Below are positions 37,924 through 45,972 of a stretch of DNA of 45,972 nucleotides, in pieces. Origin of the DNA: Bacteroidota bacterium (lineage in GTDB: Bacteria > Bacteroidota > Bacteroidia > B-17B0 > Aurantibacillaceae); NCBI GenBank assembly GCA_023433205.1, contig JAEZDS010000008.1, forward strand, positions 1 through 45,972. Reading direction: 5' to 3'. Below the pieces are notes generated by a model that ran no database searches, was not told the DNA's origin, and worked only from the letters and a program-made list of their open reading frames with translations. The position numbers and the translations under genes were made by a program. The stretch's first letter is position 1, and each line of letters starts with the position of its first letter.

Positions 37924-40371
37924 CTATTTTAGCCTGGTGATAATAAATTCTGTGCGGCGGTTCTTGGCATGCTCCTCTTCAGGGCAATTAGATACAACCG
38001 GGCCCTCACACAAACAATTATTCAATAATTTGGTTTCCCCATATCCTTTTGCGGTGATCCTGGCCTTGTTAATGCCTTTTTTAATAATATAGTTAGCGCT
38101 TGATTTTGCACGGGCAGTTGAAAGTTTAAGGTTTGAGGCCGCGCCCGATCGGCAATCGGTGTGAGAGCCAAGTTCAATGATCATGTTTGGGTGCTCGTTC
38201 ATCACCTGCACAATTTTATCAAGTTCTTCTGCAGCATCAGGACGGATGGTTGATTTTCCGAGGTCAAAATAAATTGGTTTCATGTCGATCATCTTCGCCA
38301 GGTCCATCCCTACCTCTACTTTTCCTAATGAAAGGTTGATGTGGTCATTCATATTTATCTCGCCGCTTTTTGTAACATCATGGGTGAAAACGGCAGTGCG
38401 TTCAAGATAGCCGGGTTTTTCTATCCGCACCAGAAAGGCGAGTTTGTCACCTATGCGGTTGCTGAATAAAAATTTAAAATAATCACCTGACTCAGTGGTA
38501 GTGTACAAGTCAACTTCTGTATTGGTGGCCAGATCGGTAAGGCGGATGGTAGCGCCTTCAAGCATCTCGCCTGTCTTTGCGTCGGTGATCAAAGCGCGTA
38601 AAAACAGTTTGGGATCTTTTTCGATAATGATATCGTGTGAAAAAACCTCTTCTTCATTCAGTTTTGACGAGAGAACATCCTCGGCGTCAAAATAATCCAG
38701 TTTGCTGGCCTCTATCCTGTATTCAATTTCCTCCTCTGCAGAAGTGAGATACTCACCTTTTTCGTTGGTATAAACCGTGTCGCCATTGATCACAAGCCTT
38801 ACGCTGTCAACTGCTAAGCCGGTTTCTTTGTCTTTGGTGATCAGTGTTACATCTTTGCCCCTTTTTACACTTCGCAGGATCTCCAGCGCGTAAATATCAT
38901 CGTCCATTCCCCCGGCTTTTCGGTTGCTGCTAATAAATCCTGTGCTGAGATCTTCACTCAGATAATAGCCGAAATCATCAAAACGGCTGTTTACAGGCTC
39001 ACCCATGTTATACACCCGGGTAACTTCTCCATTCACGCGTTTTGTTTCATAAATGTCGAGTCCTCCCAGTCCATCGTGGCCGTTTGATGAAAAGTAAAGT
39101 ATATTATCGGGAGCAATAAAAGGAAAAACCTCATTGCCTGCCGTATTTACTTTATTGCCAAGATTTACCGGAGGCCCCCAGGTTCCGCCTGAATCTTTTC
39201 GCGTAACATAAATATCCATTCCGCCCTGTCCGCCTTCCATATCAGAAGAAAAGTAAAGCTCGTTACCATCGGCAGAAATACTTGGATGGGCGAAGTTATA
39301 CTCAACATTGTGAAAAGGCATCAATTTCACCATGCTAAAACCATTCTGATCAAGATGGGCTTCCAGCAGCTTTAACTTATAAGTGCCGTCTTTGGCTCTT
39401 TCTGTTTTCAGGTTGTTGTTTCTGGTGATATAAACGGTGTTGTAATCTTTGGTGAAAGAAATGGGCCCATCGTTAAATTTTGAATTCAGGTCGCCCATAA
39501 AAGGCTGAGCTGGAAGTTGCACACCGTTCCCGTCTTTTTCAGTGGCGAATAAACTCATAAAGGCACCATCGGTCCATCCCTGTTCTTTTTTGATCCATTT
39601 GTTTTTCTGGCGGGCCGAGGTAAATACTATGGCGTCAAAAAATCGCACGGCACAATAGTCGTTCTGCATTGAATTGTAGGCAACCGGAATAATACTGTAG
39701 GCATCGGCATTTCTGCTGTACAGACTGGCTTTGGTTGCTGAAAGTGCCAGCTGCTGCCCTCTTTCGTCTACTGTGTATTTTTCAAAGAATTCTTTCGCTT
39801 TTTCGGGCTCACCCGATTCAAGCAAAGCCTCACCGTAATACAGATTATGAACAGGCAATGCGTGACCTGATCTTACCAGTTCGCCATAACAATGTAATTT
39901 GCCGGTAAGGTTATTGGTAAGCCTGTAACAATCTCCAAGTTTCATCAGCACCAGCTTGTCGTTCACACTGTCAATATGCCTTGCCCTTTCGTAATAGGGA
40001 ATTGCTTCGGCATACGCTTTGAGAGAATAAAGCGTGTTTGCAGTTTGCAGGGCACGGGCCTGCGAGCTTACATTTTCTTTTTTCGGGGTCGAGGCGCTTG
40101 CCAGCAACAGGTCTTCGTTGTCATACTCTTCAGGCGCCGCTGTTGAGATGCTGTCGGTAAAATATTCATTGCCTTGTTCGGTATTTGGAATATCGTTCTC
40201 TTCAGGATCCGTGTTTTCCAGGTTGCCCTGGCTGGTGCTGTCGGAAGGCAGCAAACTGTACTCCTGTTCCGCAGTTTCTGTTGTAAGGGTGCTGTCTGCC
40301 GGCTCAGTCTGAGCTGCACAGAAAAGCCCCGCATTCAAAGCGATGGCAAGAAATAGTTTTCTGGTGTTCAT
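37924..40371 (-). CDS. OmpA-family protein with TPR, PD40 and carboxypeptidase-like domains (PorE-like)
   Basis: An 815-residue exported protein. Order of domains: signal peptide (ending FCAAQTEP); an acidic linker (about 22-95); TPR units (for example LYSLKAYAEAIPYYERARH, about 110-210); WD40-like PD40 repeats (DYNTVYITRNN, NELYFSSDMEGGQGGMDIY, ILYFSSNGHDGLGGLDIYE, about 300-490); a carboxypeptidase-regulatory-like stretch (about 500-620); and a C-terminal OmpA peptidoglycan-binding domain (YFDLGKSTIRPDAAEELDKI, then ELGSHTDCRSG and RRTEFIITRL). This layout matches PorE of the T9SS, but similar proteins exist as paralogues beside PorP genes. It is probably an outer-membrane-linked tether between adhesin and cell wall. 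It is last in the adhesin unit. Confidence 0.85.
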   Translation of the reverse strand: MNTRKLFLAIALNAGLFCAAQTEPADSTLTTETAEQEYSLLPSDSTSQGNLENTDPEENDIPNTEQGNEYFTDSISTAAPEEYDNEDLLLASASTPKKENVSSQARALQTANTLYSLKAYAEAIPYYERARHIDSVNDKLVLMKLGDCYRLTNNLTGKLHCYGELVRSGHALPVHNLYYGEALLESGEPEKAKEFFEKYTVDERGQQLALSATKASLYSRNADAYSIIPVAYNSMQNDYCAVRFFDAIVFTSARQKNKWIKKEQGWTDGAFMSLFATEKDGNGVQLPAQPFMGDLNSKFNDGPISFTKDYNTVYITRNNNLKTERAKDGTYKLKLLEAHLDQNGFSMVKLMPFHNVEYNFAHPSISADGNELYFSSDMEGGQGGMDIYVTRKDSGGTWGPPVNLGNKVNTAGNEVFPFIAPDNILYFSSNGHDGLGGLDIYETKRVNGEVTRVYNMGEPVNSRFDDFGYYLSEDLSTGFISSNRKAGGMDDDIYALEILRSVKRGKDVTLITKDKETGLAVDSVRLVINGDTVYTNEKGEYLTSAEEEIEYRIEASKLDYFDAEDVLSSKLNEEEVFSHDIIIEKDPKLFLRALITDAKTGEMLEGATIRLTDLATNTEVDLYTTTESGDYFKFLFSNRIGDKLAFLVRIEKPGYLERTAVFTHDVTKSGEINMNDHINLSLGKVEVGMDLAKMIDMKPIYFDLGKSTIRPDAAEELDKIVQVMNEHPNMIIELGSHTDCRSGAASNLKLSTARAKSSANYIIKKGINKARITAKGYGETKLLNNCLCEGPVVSNCPEEEHAKNRRTEFIITRLK

Positions 40372-40381
40372 AGAACTTTTT

Positions 40382-41347
40382 TTAGAAGTAACGTGGTGTG
40401 ATTATTTGACGCCCTTTGTAGGAGAAGAGGTAGTTCAGTACAATTTCGTGGGTGCCCTGTGAGTAACGTTGTATCTTATTCAGTCCATAATCGTACGAGT
40501 AACAGGCAAAAAACTGCTTATTTACCTGCATGCCCAGAATCAGTGCAAGTGACGAGTTGGTACGATACGATAAACCTGTCCAGATCATGTCGTTTATTAT
40601 GGCCACAGCGCTCAGGTCGGCCTGTGCCGGCGCCCCGCGCACAGCTTTTACCATGGCGGTTCCGCGGAGTTTTAGTTCTTCATTCACCGTAAATACATTG
40701 CCCAGCGTGAGGTAATAGGTAAACCGTGAGGCCTTCATACTTGTTACTTTTACTGTTTTGGTTCCGTTATAGTTAAACTTCACATCATTATCGAGCAAAC
40801 GCGGAACCGATAAGCCGGCGTAGAAAGTTTTGGTATTGTAATAGATCCCGGTGCCAAAGTTGGCAGCTACCACATTGGGGGTGTTCTGCTGAAAGTGAGG
40901 ATCGTTTATCGCGCCGGGATCGTCAGAGACCTTTAATTCAGAAAAACGATGTATCTGGTTGTCAAGTCCTCCCATCAGACCGAATGCAAGCGTGCCTTCT
41001 TCATGTACTTTTAAACGGTATGCATAATTGCCATACACCAGGTTACGGTTAAGCGGGCCTATCTTTTCACTCAGCACACTAAGTCCCAGCCCCATTTTGT
41101 TATCGAGCAGCGGACCATGTACTGAAAAGGAGGTGGTAATGGGTCGTCCCGGAAAGTTCACCCACTGCTGGCGGTGCAGCAGCGTTGCGCTCATGGCTTC
41201 TTTGCTGCCCGCATAGGCAGGATTGATGAAAGTTTCATTGAACATGTATTGTGTGAACATTGCATCGAATTGCGAATGCATCTTTGCGCTTAACAGCAGA
41301 GCAAACAGTGTTATGACAGCTCTTCCTCTATTTATTATCTTTTTCAT
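40382..41347 (-). CDS. PorP/SprF family type IX secretion membrane protein
   Basis: A 321-residue outer-membrane barrel of the PorP/SprF family, which helps secrete or attach T9SS type B cargo such as SprB. After a signal peptide (ending SAKMHSQ), the family motif FDAMFTQYMFNETFINPAYAG is obvious, followed by RQQWVNFPGRPITT and short antiparallel strands (MGLGLSVLSEKIGPLNRN). It ends in ITPRYF, typical of a barrel. It lies 18 bases after the adhesin gene and 10 bases before the OmpA gene, on the same strand, consistent with a dedicated helper of that adhesin. Confidence 0.95.
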   Translation of the reverse strand: MKKIINRGRAVITLFALLLSAKMHSQFDAMFTQYMFNETFINPAYAGSKEAMSATLLHRQQWVNFPGRPITTSFSVHGPLLDNKMGLGLSVLSEKIGPLNRNLVYGNYAYRLKVHEEGTLAFGLMGGLDNQIHRFSELKVSDDPGAINDPHFQQNTPNVVAANFGTGIYYNTKTFYAGLSVPRLLDNDVKFNYNGTKTVKVTSMKASRFTYYLTLGNVFTVNEELKLRGTAMVKAVRGAPAQADLSAVAIINDMIWTGLSYRTNSSLALILGMQVNKQFFACYSYDYGLNKIQRYSQGTHEIVLNYLFSYKGRQIITPRYF

Positions 41348-41365
41348 TACTTCCTTTATTTCAGA

Positions 41366-44300
41366 TTAGTACTGCAACACCACAAAACCTGTGATCGCTT
41401 TCTGACCGCTTCCTTTTATTTCAAGAATATAGTAATAGGTACCTGGTGGCAGTCTGTTGCTTCCAAAGGTGCCTGAAACGTTCGAGTGACCGCTCCATGT
41501 ATTCTTATAATTTCCATCCACATAAACCTTGTTGCCCCATCGGTTAAATACGGTAAGACTGTTCTCACCGCCATCTGGCAGACCTTTAATAACAAAGAAA
41601 TCATTGATGCCGTCTCCGTCAGGAGAAAATCCTTCAGGAATAAAGAGCGTGTGTGTGATAAGCGGAGGGAGCACCAGTACAGTAGGCACATTGTCGTCGG
41701 CCTCATTCCAGATGCCGTTGTTATTCGAGTCAGGGTCATCACCACTGTTGCTCACGTCAGCTACGTTTACGCTGCTGGTAAGATTTGTCGCCTCTCCGTA
41801 AGCGCTGTTGATCAGAACGGTCACAGTGTCTGGTACAACATTCACTACAAAACTTACCTGGCTAATCTCACCGGGTGCAATCCTGCTTTGAGAAACGTTA
41901 AGCAGATCAATGTCGAACCGGCCATCAAAGTTACTGTTGGCAGCCAGATGCCCCGTAGTTGTTGGTCCGCTCTTAATAGAATAGGCAGCCGGCGATTTAA
42001 TGGTATTGTCGAAGAGACTATCTGTTACCGAAACGTTTCGCAATGTGTCGTTGCCAAGGTTGTGAATGGTTACCGTGTACGAAACATCATATGTCTTGTT
42101 ATCCATCAACTGGTATTCTCCTTTTTTAGTAAGACCAAAAAACAACTTGGGGGTCAGCGAAATTATGGTCGGGTCACTGTTGTTCCCGGGGTTGTTGTCG
42201 CCATCCGGGTCAGGCTCCAGTCCGTTGGTAGATAGATCATTGATTGTAACGCCTTCAGCACTTAAACCGCTTACAGTTACCGAATTACTGAACGGTCCGA
42301 AGAAGCCATTTGGCACTACACGTACAGTGAACCTGATGGTGTCTGAACTGCCCGCGCTTATGCTGCTGACCGTTGAGGTTAGCGAGGTTTCGCTGATGCC
42401 GTTGTATGCGGTATTATAAGATAGACCACCTGCGCTATTTACCTGCATTCCCACAATACTGAAGTTAACCGGGGCCGGCAAGGTGGCAGCAAGGTTTTCG
42501 GTAACCACAACCTGATTTACTGCCGCGGTGTCGTAATTCTTTACAACTATAGTGTATTGCAGATCGTAGCTGCCGTCGCTGTTGGTGGTGGCAGTGCTAA
42601 CTGCCTTCGCAACACCCAGTGGCCGCAGGGTGCAGTCTTTTGCTTCCAGCGTAAGAACCACATCCTTGACACAACCTAGCGAATCGAAGATCCGCAGTGT
42701 ATAATTTACTGCGTTGACAGGATTGGCCAGGTTACTGGTAATTATTCCTGATGAAGGGATTGTGATGGCAGTGCTGTAGGTGAGACTGCCGGTATAAGAG
42801 GTTCCGGCAACAAGATCGAACTTGTCAAGCGCACCAAAATCAGATACCATTATAGTGCCGTCGTTCAAACTCACACCTGCAGAACAGGTTGCCGCAGTAA
42901 TTGTTGCTGTTACTGCCACCTCAGTGTGACTGCCAACAGTAACAATGGCGCTGCCGGTGCAACTACTGCTGAGATCGGTAACCACAACAGTATAGGTTCC
43001 CGCTTCTGAAACCACCACACTTTGCGTGTTGCCTGCAGCGCCCGATGGGCCTGTCCAGCTGTAACCCGCATTGGTGGTAGAGTGCGTGGCAATCAGTTCA
43101 ACTGTTGAAGTTGCACAGGTTATACTGCCGCCAGCTGACGCGGTGGCCACTGGAATTGAATTGTCGGTTGCAACGTCTACAGTGGCCGAGCCGGCACAAC
43201 CTGTTATCGTGTCGGTTACCAATACAGTATAAGTGCCCCAGCCGGTAATTCCCTGCGGATTCTGGAGGGAGGAACTAAATCCACCGGGGCCCTGCCAGCT
43301 GTAAGAAACATTTGTATCGGTTGAACTGGCCGAAAGATTCACTGAAGGGCTCGCGCAGGTGATTGTTCCGCTCACTGTGGCTGTAATATTTGATGGCACC
43401 GGAAACACGACTACGTCTGCTGTAGTTGTGTCAAGGCAGATGCCACCGTTGTCGCCGATAATGGTATATGTGACCGTTGAACCCGGGCTCACAATTTCAG
43501 TACTTGAGGTTCCGCCACCCGGAAGCCAGGTATAATTGCTGGCGCCGCTTGCAGTTAGCGTAGCAGTGCTACCGGCGCAAATGCTTGAAGTAGCCGGCGT
43601 TACAGCTATGGTTGGTATTGTGAACACTCCCACCTGAACGGTTCCTGTACCAATGCAGCCAATCGCGTCGGTGCCCTGCACGGTGTATATAGTGGTAACC
43701 GAAGGTGATTCCGTGATGGTAGGGGTATTTGCACCAGAAGGCAACCAGGTAAAGGAGTTCGCGCCGCTCACTGAAAGTGTGGCAGTAACCAGACTGCCTT
43801 CACACATTGCAGAGGGAGTTGCAGCTGCAAGGATCACCGGATTTGGATTCACGCTCACACTTACCATAGCTGTGTTCGTACAGCCATTGGCATCGTCTCC
43901 TGTAACCGTATAAGTTAAAGTAATGGTAGGTGTATCTGTCACCGTTGCGCCCGAAACTGAGATGGGCATCCAGGTATAATTAATGCCGCCCGTTGCTGAA
44001 AGATTTACAGGAAGTCCTTCGCAGACTGATGTTGGTGAAATCGCTGCACTGATAACTGGAAGGGGATTTACACCCATTGAAATTGCAGCCGTATTACTGC
44101 AGGCTCCATTGTCTCCGGTTACCGTGTAAGTAGTGGCCACCGCCGGACTTACAGTTACGCTCTGGCCGGAAAGGTTGCCGGGCTGCCAGGTATAATTCAG
44201 AGCACCTGAAGCTGTCAGCGTGCCGCTGCTTCCCAGACAAACAGAAGGCGAGGAGGCAGACAATGTGAGGTTCGGAACAGTGAGAACGGGAACATTTACT

Positions 44301-45972
44301 GTAGTAAAATTCGGGCACCCATTGCTTCCAAAACCAGCCACGGTATAATCTGTTGTAGATAAAGGTGTGTCAGTGACAGTAGATCCGCTGATCATTAAAG
44401 GCATCCAGGTGTAGTTAACTGCGCCATTTGCCGTGAGCGTGGTTGACATGCCCTGGCACACTGAGGTGGGAGAGGCCGCCGCTGTGATGACTGGAAGCGG
44501 CAGGGCGTTCACCACTACCGTTGCAGTTGCCGTACAGCCATTACTTTCGCCGGTTACTGTGTACACAGTGGTGGCAGTTACTGTGACAGTGTTTGGATTC
44601 TGACTGCTGCTCTGCGGCATCCAAGTATAATTGTTCGCTCCGCTGGCAGAGAGAGTTGTTGTGAAGCCCTGGCACACCGATGCATTGGAGGTGCTGGCGT
44701 TGACAGTCGGCGTAGGAACAACGTTCAATGTAATGGTAGTTGTGCTGGTACATCCGAAACCATTAGAGCCAATCGCGGTGTATGTTGTGGTGCTGCCAGG
44801 AGAAACAACCGTTACAGACCCGTTTGTGCCGCCAGGTAACCAGGTGTAACTGAGAGCGCCGGAAACTGTAAGTGTTGCGCTGCTTCCGCTACAGATAGAA
44901 CCTGAGCTGACGCTTGCCGAAATAACCGGAATAGGATTAACCGACACGTTTACTGTTTGTGTTCCAATACATCCCTGGCTGCTTAAGCCTGAAACTATAT
45001 AAGGTGTATTTGCTGACGGATTTACTACAACAGTAGCACCGGTAAGCGGACCGGGGTTCCAGGTGTAACCTGTGGCGCCGCTGGCAGTGAGTGTAGTTGA
45101 TGATCCACTACAAATGGAGGCAGGATTAGCCTGTGCCGTAATAATAGGAAGAGGAGTTACTGCAAGTGTATGAGTGGCAGAAGCTGTACAGCTGCCCAGA
45201 CTGCCGGTCACTGTATAAACTGTAGTTGCCAAAGGTGATACAGTTACTGGATTGCCCGATAATGAGCCGGGTTGCCAGGTGTAGGTGTTTGCTCCGCTGG
45301 CTGAAAGCTGTGCAGGCTGACCTGCACAAACTGTATTGGCCGATCCTGCTGTGCTGATAGTTGGATTAGGATTTACCACCAGCTGTATAGTTGCCGTACT
45401 CTGACAGCCAAAACTGCTGAATCCCTGAACAGTATATACAGAAGTTGTGAGAGGACTTACAGTGATCTGTGAAGCAGTGGAGCCTCCCGGTAACCAGCTG
45501 TAGCTGGTGGCGCCACCCGCACTAAGTGTTGCTGTGCCACCCGGGCAGATGGCCGCAGGGTTTGCAGTAATGCTTACTGATGGTCCCGCATTAACGGTTA
45601 CCGCTACAGTGGCTGAACTGCTGCAGCCCGCAGTGTTGCCGGTAACCATGTAAACACTGCTTGTTGGCGGACAAACCAGAATAGAACTGCCATTGTTTCC
45701 GGTTGACCAGGTATAATTAGAGGCACCGCTAGCCGTTAAGGTTGAACAAGATCCGCTGCAAATCGCAGGAGGTGAGGCCCCTGCAGAAACAACCGGATTG
45801 TTTATAACGCCTACACTGATGGTTTGGGTTCCCGCACAGCCATTGGCGCTGAAACCCTGAACGGTATAGATGGTAGTGGATGCAGGGCTGACAACAACCG
45901 CCTGGCCAGCGAGATTCCCGGGCAGCCATGAGTAAGTTGAGGCTCCGGCCGCGGTGAGTGTAACCGAACTGC
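41366..45972 (-). CDS. Giant repeat adhesin with T9SS type B C-terminal domain (runs off the window)
   Basis: At least 1534 residues; the N-terminus lies beyond the window. An ATG at 45649 is internal: the frame stays open upstream to the edge and shows further repeats. From the edge inward there are 12 Ig-like repeats of about 73 residues, each with a Cys-G motif (such as ICSGSSTTLTASGA), a YTWxP core and a VYTVTG end with GC. Two SprB-like repeats follow (CASPSVNLSASS, CATSTVELIA), then DUF11-like beta domains (NLGNDTLRNVSVTDSLF), a Ca-binding-like Asp-rich stretch (DPDSNNNGIWNEADD), and the type B sorting domain (FIPEGFSPDGDGINDFF, FNRWGNKVY, GTYYYILEI). It is a surface adhesin or gliding-type filament secreted by the T9SS. 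PorP/SprF and OmpA genes follow. Confidence 0.93.
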   Translation of the reverse strand, partial: SSVTLTAAGASTYSWLPGNLAGQAVVVSPASTTIYTVQGFSANGCAGTQTISVGVINNPVVSAGASPPAICSGSCSTLTASGASNYTWSTGNNGSSILVCPPTSSVYMVTGNTAGCSSSATVAVTVNAGPSVSITANPAAICPGGTATLSAGGATSYSWLPGGSTASQITVSPLTTSVYTVQGFSSFGCQSTATIQLVVNPNPTISTAGSANTVCAGQPAQLSASGANTYTWQPGSLSGNPVTVSPLATTVYTVTGSLGSCTASATHTLAVTPLPIITAQANPASICSGSSTTLTASGATGYTWNPGPLTGATVVVNPSANTPYIVSGLSSQGCIGTQTVNVSVNPIPVISASVSSGSICSGSSATLTVSGALSYTWLPGGTNGSVTVVSPGSTTTYTAIGSNGFGCTSTTTITLNVVPTPTVNASTSNASVCQGFTTTLSASGANNYTWMPQSSSQNPNTVTVTATTVYTVTGESNGCTATATVVVNALPLPVITAAASPTSVCQGMSTTLTANGAVNYTWMPLMISGSTVTDTPLSTTDYTVAGFGSNGCPNFTTVNVPVLTVPNLTLSASSPSVCLGSSGTLTASGALNYTWQPGNLSGQSVTVSPAVATTYTVTGDNGACSNTAAISMGVNPLPVISAAISPTSVCEGLPVNLSATGGINYTWMPISVSGATVTDTPTITLTYTVTGDDANGCTNTAMVSVSVNPNPVILAAATPSAMCEGSLVTATLSVSGANSFTWLPSGANTPTITESPSVTTIYTVQGTDAIGCIGTGTVQVGVFTIPTIAVTPATSSICAGSTATLTASGASNYTWLPGGGTSSTEIVSPGSTVTYTIIGDNGGICLDTTTADVVVFPVPSNITATVSGTITCASPSVNLSASSTDTNVSYSWQGPGGFSSSLQNPQGITGWGTYTVLVTDTITGCAGSATVDVATDNSIPVATASAGGSITCATSTVELIATHSTTNAGYSWTGPSGAAGNTQSVVVSEAGTYTVVVTDLSSSCTGSAIVTVGSHTEVAVTATITAATCSAGVSLNDGTIMVSDFGALDKFDLVAGTSYTGSLTYSTAITIPSSGIITSNLANPVNAVNYTLRIFDSLGCVKDVVLTLEAKDCTLRPLGVAKAVSTATTNSDGSYDLQYTIVVKNYDTAAVNQVVVTENLAATLPAPVNFSIVGMQVNSAGGLSYNTAYNGISETSLTSTVSSISAGSSDTIRFTVRVVPNGFFGPFSNSVTVSGLSAEGVTINDLSTNGLEPDPDGDNNPGNNSDPTIISLTPKLFFGLTKKGEYQLMDNKTYDVSYTVTIHNLGNDTLRNVSVTDSLFDNTIKSPAAYSIKSGPTTTGHLAANSNFDGRFDIDLLNVSQSRIAPGEISQVSFVVNVVPDTVTVLINSAYGEATNLTSSVNVADVSNSGDDPDSNNNGIWNEADDNVPTVLVLPPLITHTLFIPEGFSPDGDGINDFFVIKGLPDGGENSLTVFNRWGNKVYVDGNYKNTWSGHSNVSGTFGSNRLPPGTYYYILEIKGSGQKAITGFVVLQY
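43400..45972 (-). repeat. Tandem Ig-like repeats in the adhesin, period about 218 bases
   Basis: Twelve units are visible, the last cut by the window edge. At DNA level a conserved segment reading CCAGGTATAATT (plus strand) recurs in most units, every 210-240 bases, for example near 43528, 44188 and 45708. Units differ clearly in sequence, so they are old duplications. The repeats are protein-coding, not CRISPR. Confidence 0.85.

Noticed and set aside
41486..42235. 249-residue plus-strand ORF opposite the adhesin
   Set aside because: It is an antisense shadow of the adhesin gene, whose domains are clear on the minus strand.
43400..45972. Regularly spaced repeats that might suggest a CRISPR array
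   Set aside because: The period of about 218 bases and the in-frame Ig-like translation show a repeat protein; no cas genes are present.

Overview
This 46-kb window comes from a member of the Bacteroidota. The evidence is a cargo protein with a type A C-terminal sorting domain of the type IX secretion system (T9SS), a giant adhesin with a type B (gliding-motility-like, CHU_C) C-terminus, a PorP/SprF protein and an OmpA protein with PorE-like layout. Several starts are preceded by the Bacteroidota -7 box TAnnTTTG, and there is a Bacteroidota-type S46 dipeptidyl-peptidase. I cannot name a genus. Two genes are split by single-base frame changes, so this could be a draft or metagenome assembly with indels, or real decay.

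Layout. 1-3.2 kb: 5' part of metG, a NUMOD4/HNH protein with a lysine-rich tail, then an LD-carboxypeptidase overlapping an alpha/beta hydrolase. 3.2-5.7 kb: an AT-rich accessory patch with a small membrane protein, a split cysteine-rich lipoprotein, a degenerate zeta-toxin/partner pair, a long inverted repeat and tRNA-Arg(CCG). 5.8-18.4 kb: a DPP7-type peptidase, ftsE, a 1034-residue TPR protein coupled to an outer-membrane barrel, a carboxypeptidase-regulatory-like secreted protein, a small barrel coupled to a lipoprotein hydrolase, and a frameshifted T9SS cargo. 18.4-19.0 kb: a gene-free stretch ending in a strong terminator, possibly an RNA gene. 19.0-23.7 kb: a polysaccharide cluster (GT4 glycosyltransferase, Wzz-like protein, flippase, polymerase-like protein). 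23.8-28.7 kb: hypotheticals, a lipoprotein, and a membrane protein/histidine kinase/response regulator trio. 29.0-37.8 kb: metabolic and housekeeping genes (2Fe-2S ferredoxin, methylmalonyl-CoA epimerase, J-domain membrane protein, aldehyde dehydrogenase, flavoprotein, enoyl-CoA hydratase, transglutaminase-like protein, gatC, plsC) and a protein with a caspase-like His/Cys pattern. 37.9-46.0 kb: the adhesin, PorP/SprF and OmpA/PorE-like genes, whose close spacing suggests one transcription unit.

How genes work together. The adhesin carries the type B sorting signal, and PorP/SprF-family proteins are known to assist secretion or anchoring of such cargo; the OmpA protein would tie the complex to peptidoglycan. 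The 18.4-kb cargo would use the same T9SS. The polysaccharide genes form two divergent units from one short promoter region and together look like part of a Wzx/Wzy-type pathway. The trio at 25.9-28.0 kb looks like a sensory module with a separate multi-pass membrane input protein.

No complete, clearly new defence or mobile system is evident. The best candidates for something undescribed are the cysteine-rich lipoprotein with its membrane partner (3.3-4.6 kb), the HG/SCS protein (36.1-36.7 kb), the possible RNA at 18.5-18.9 kb, and the toxin-antitoxin remnant flanked by a long inverted repeat (4.8-5.55 kb).
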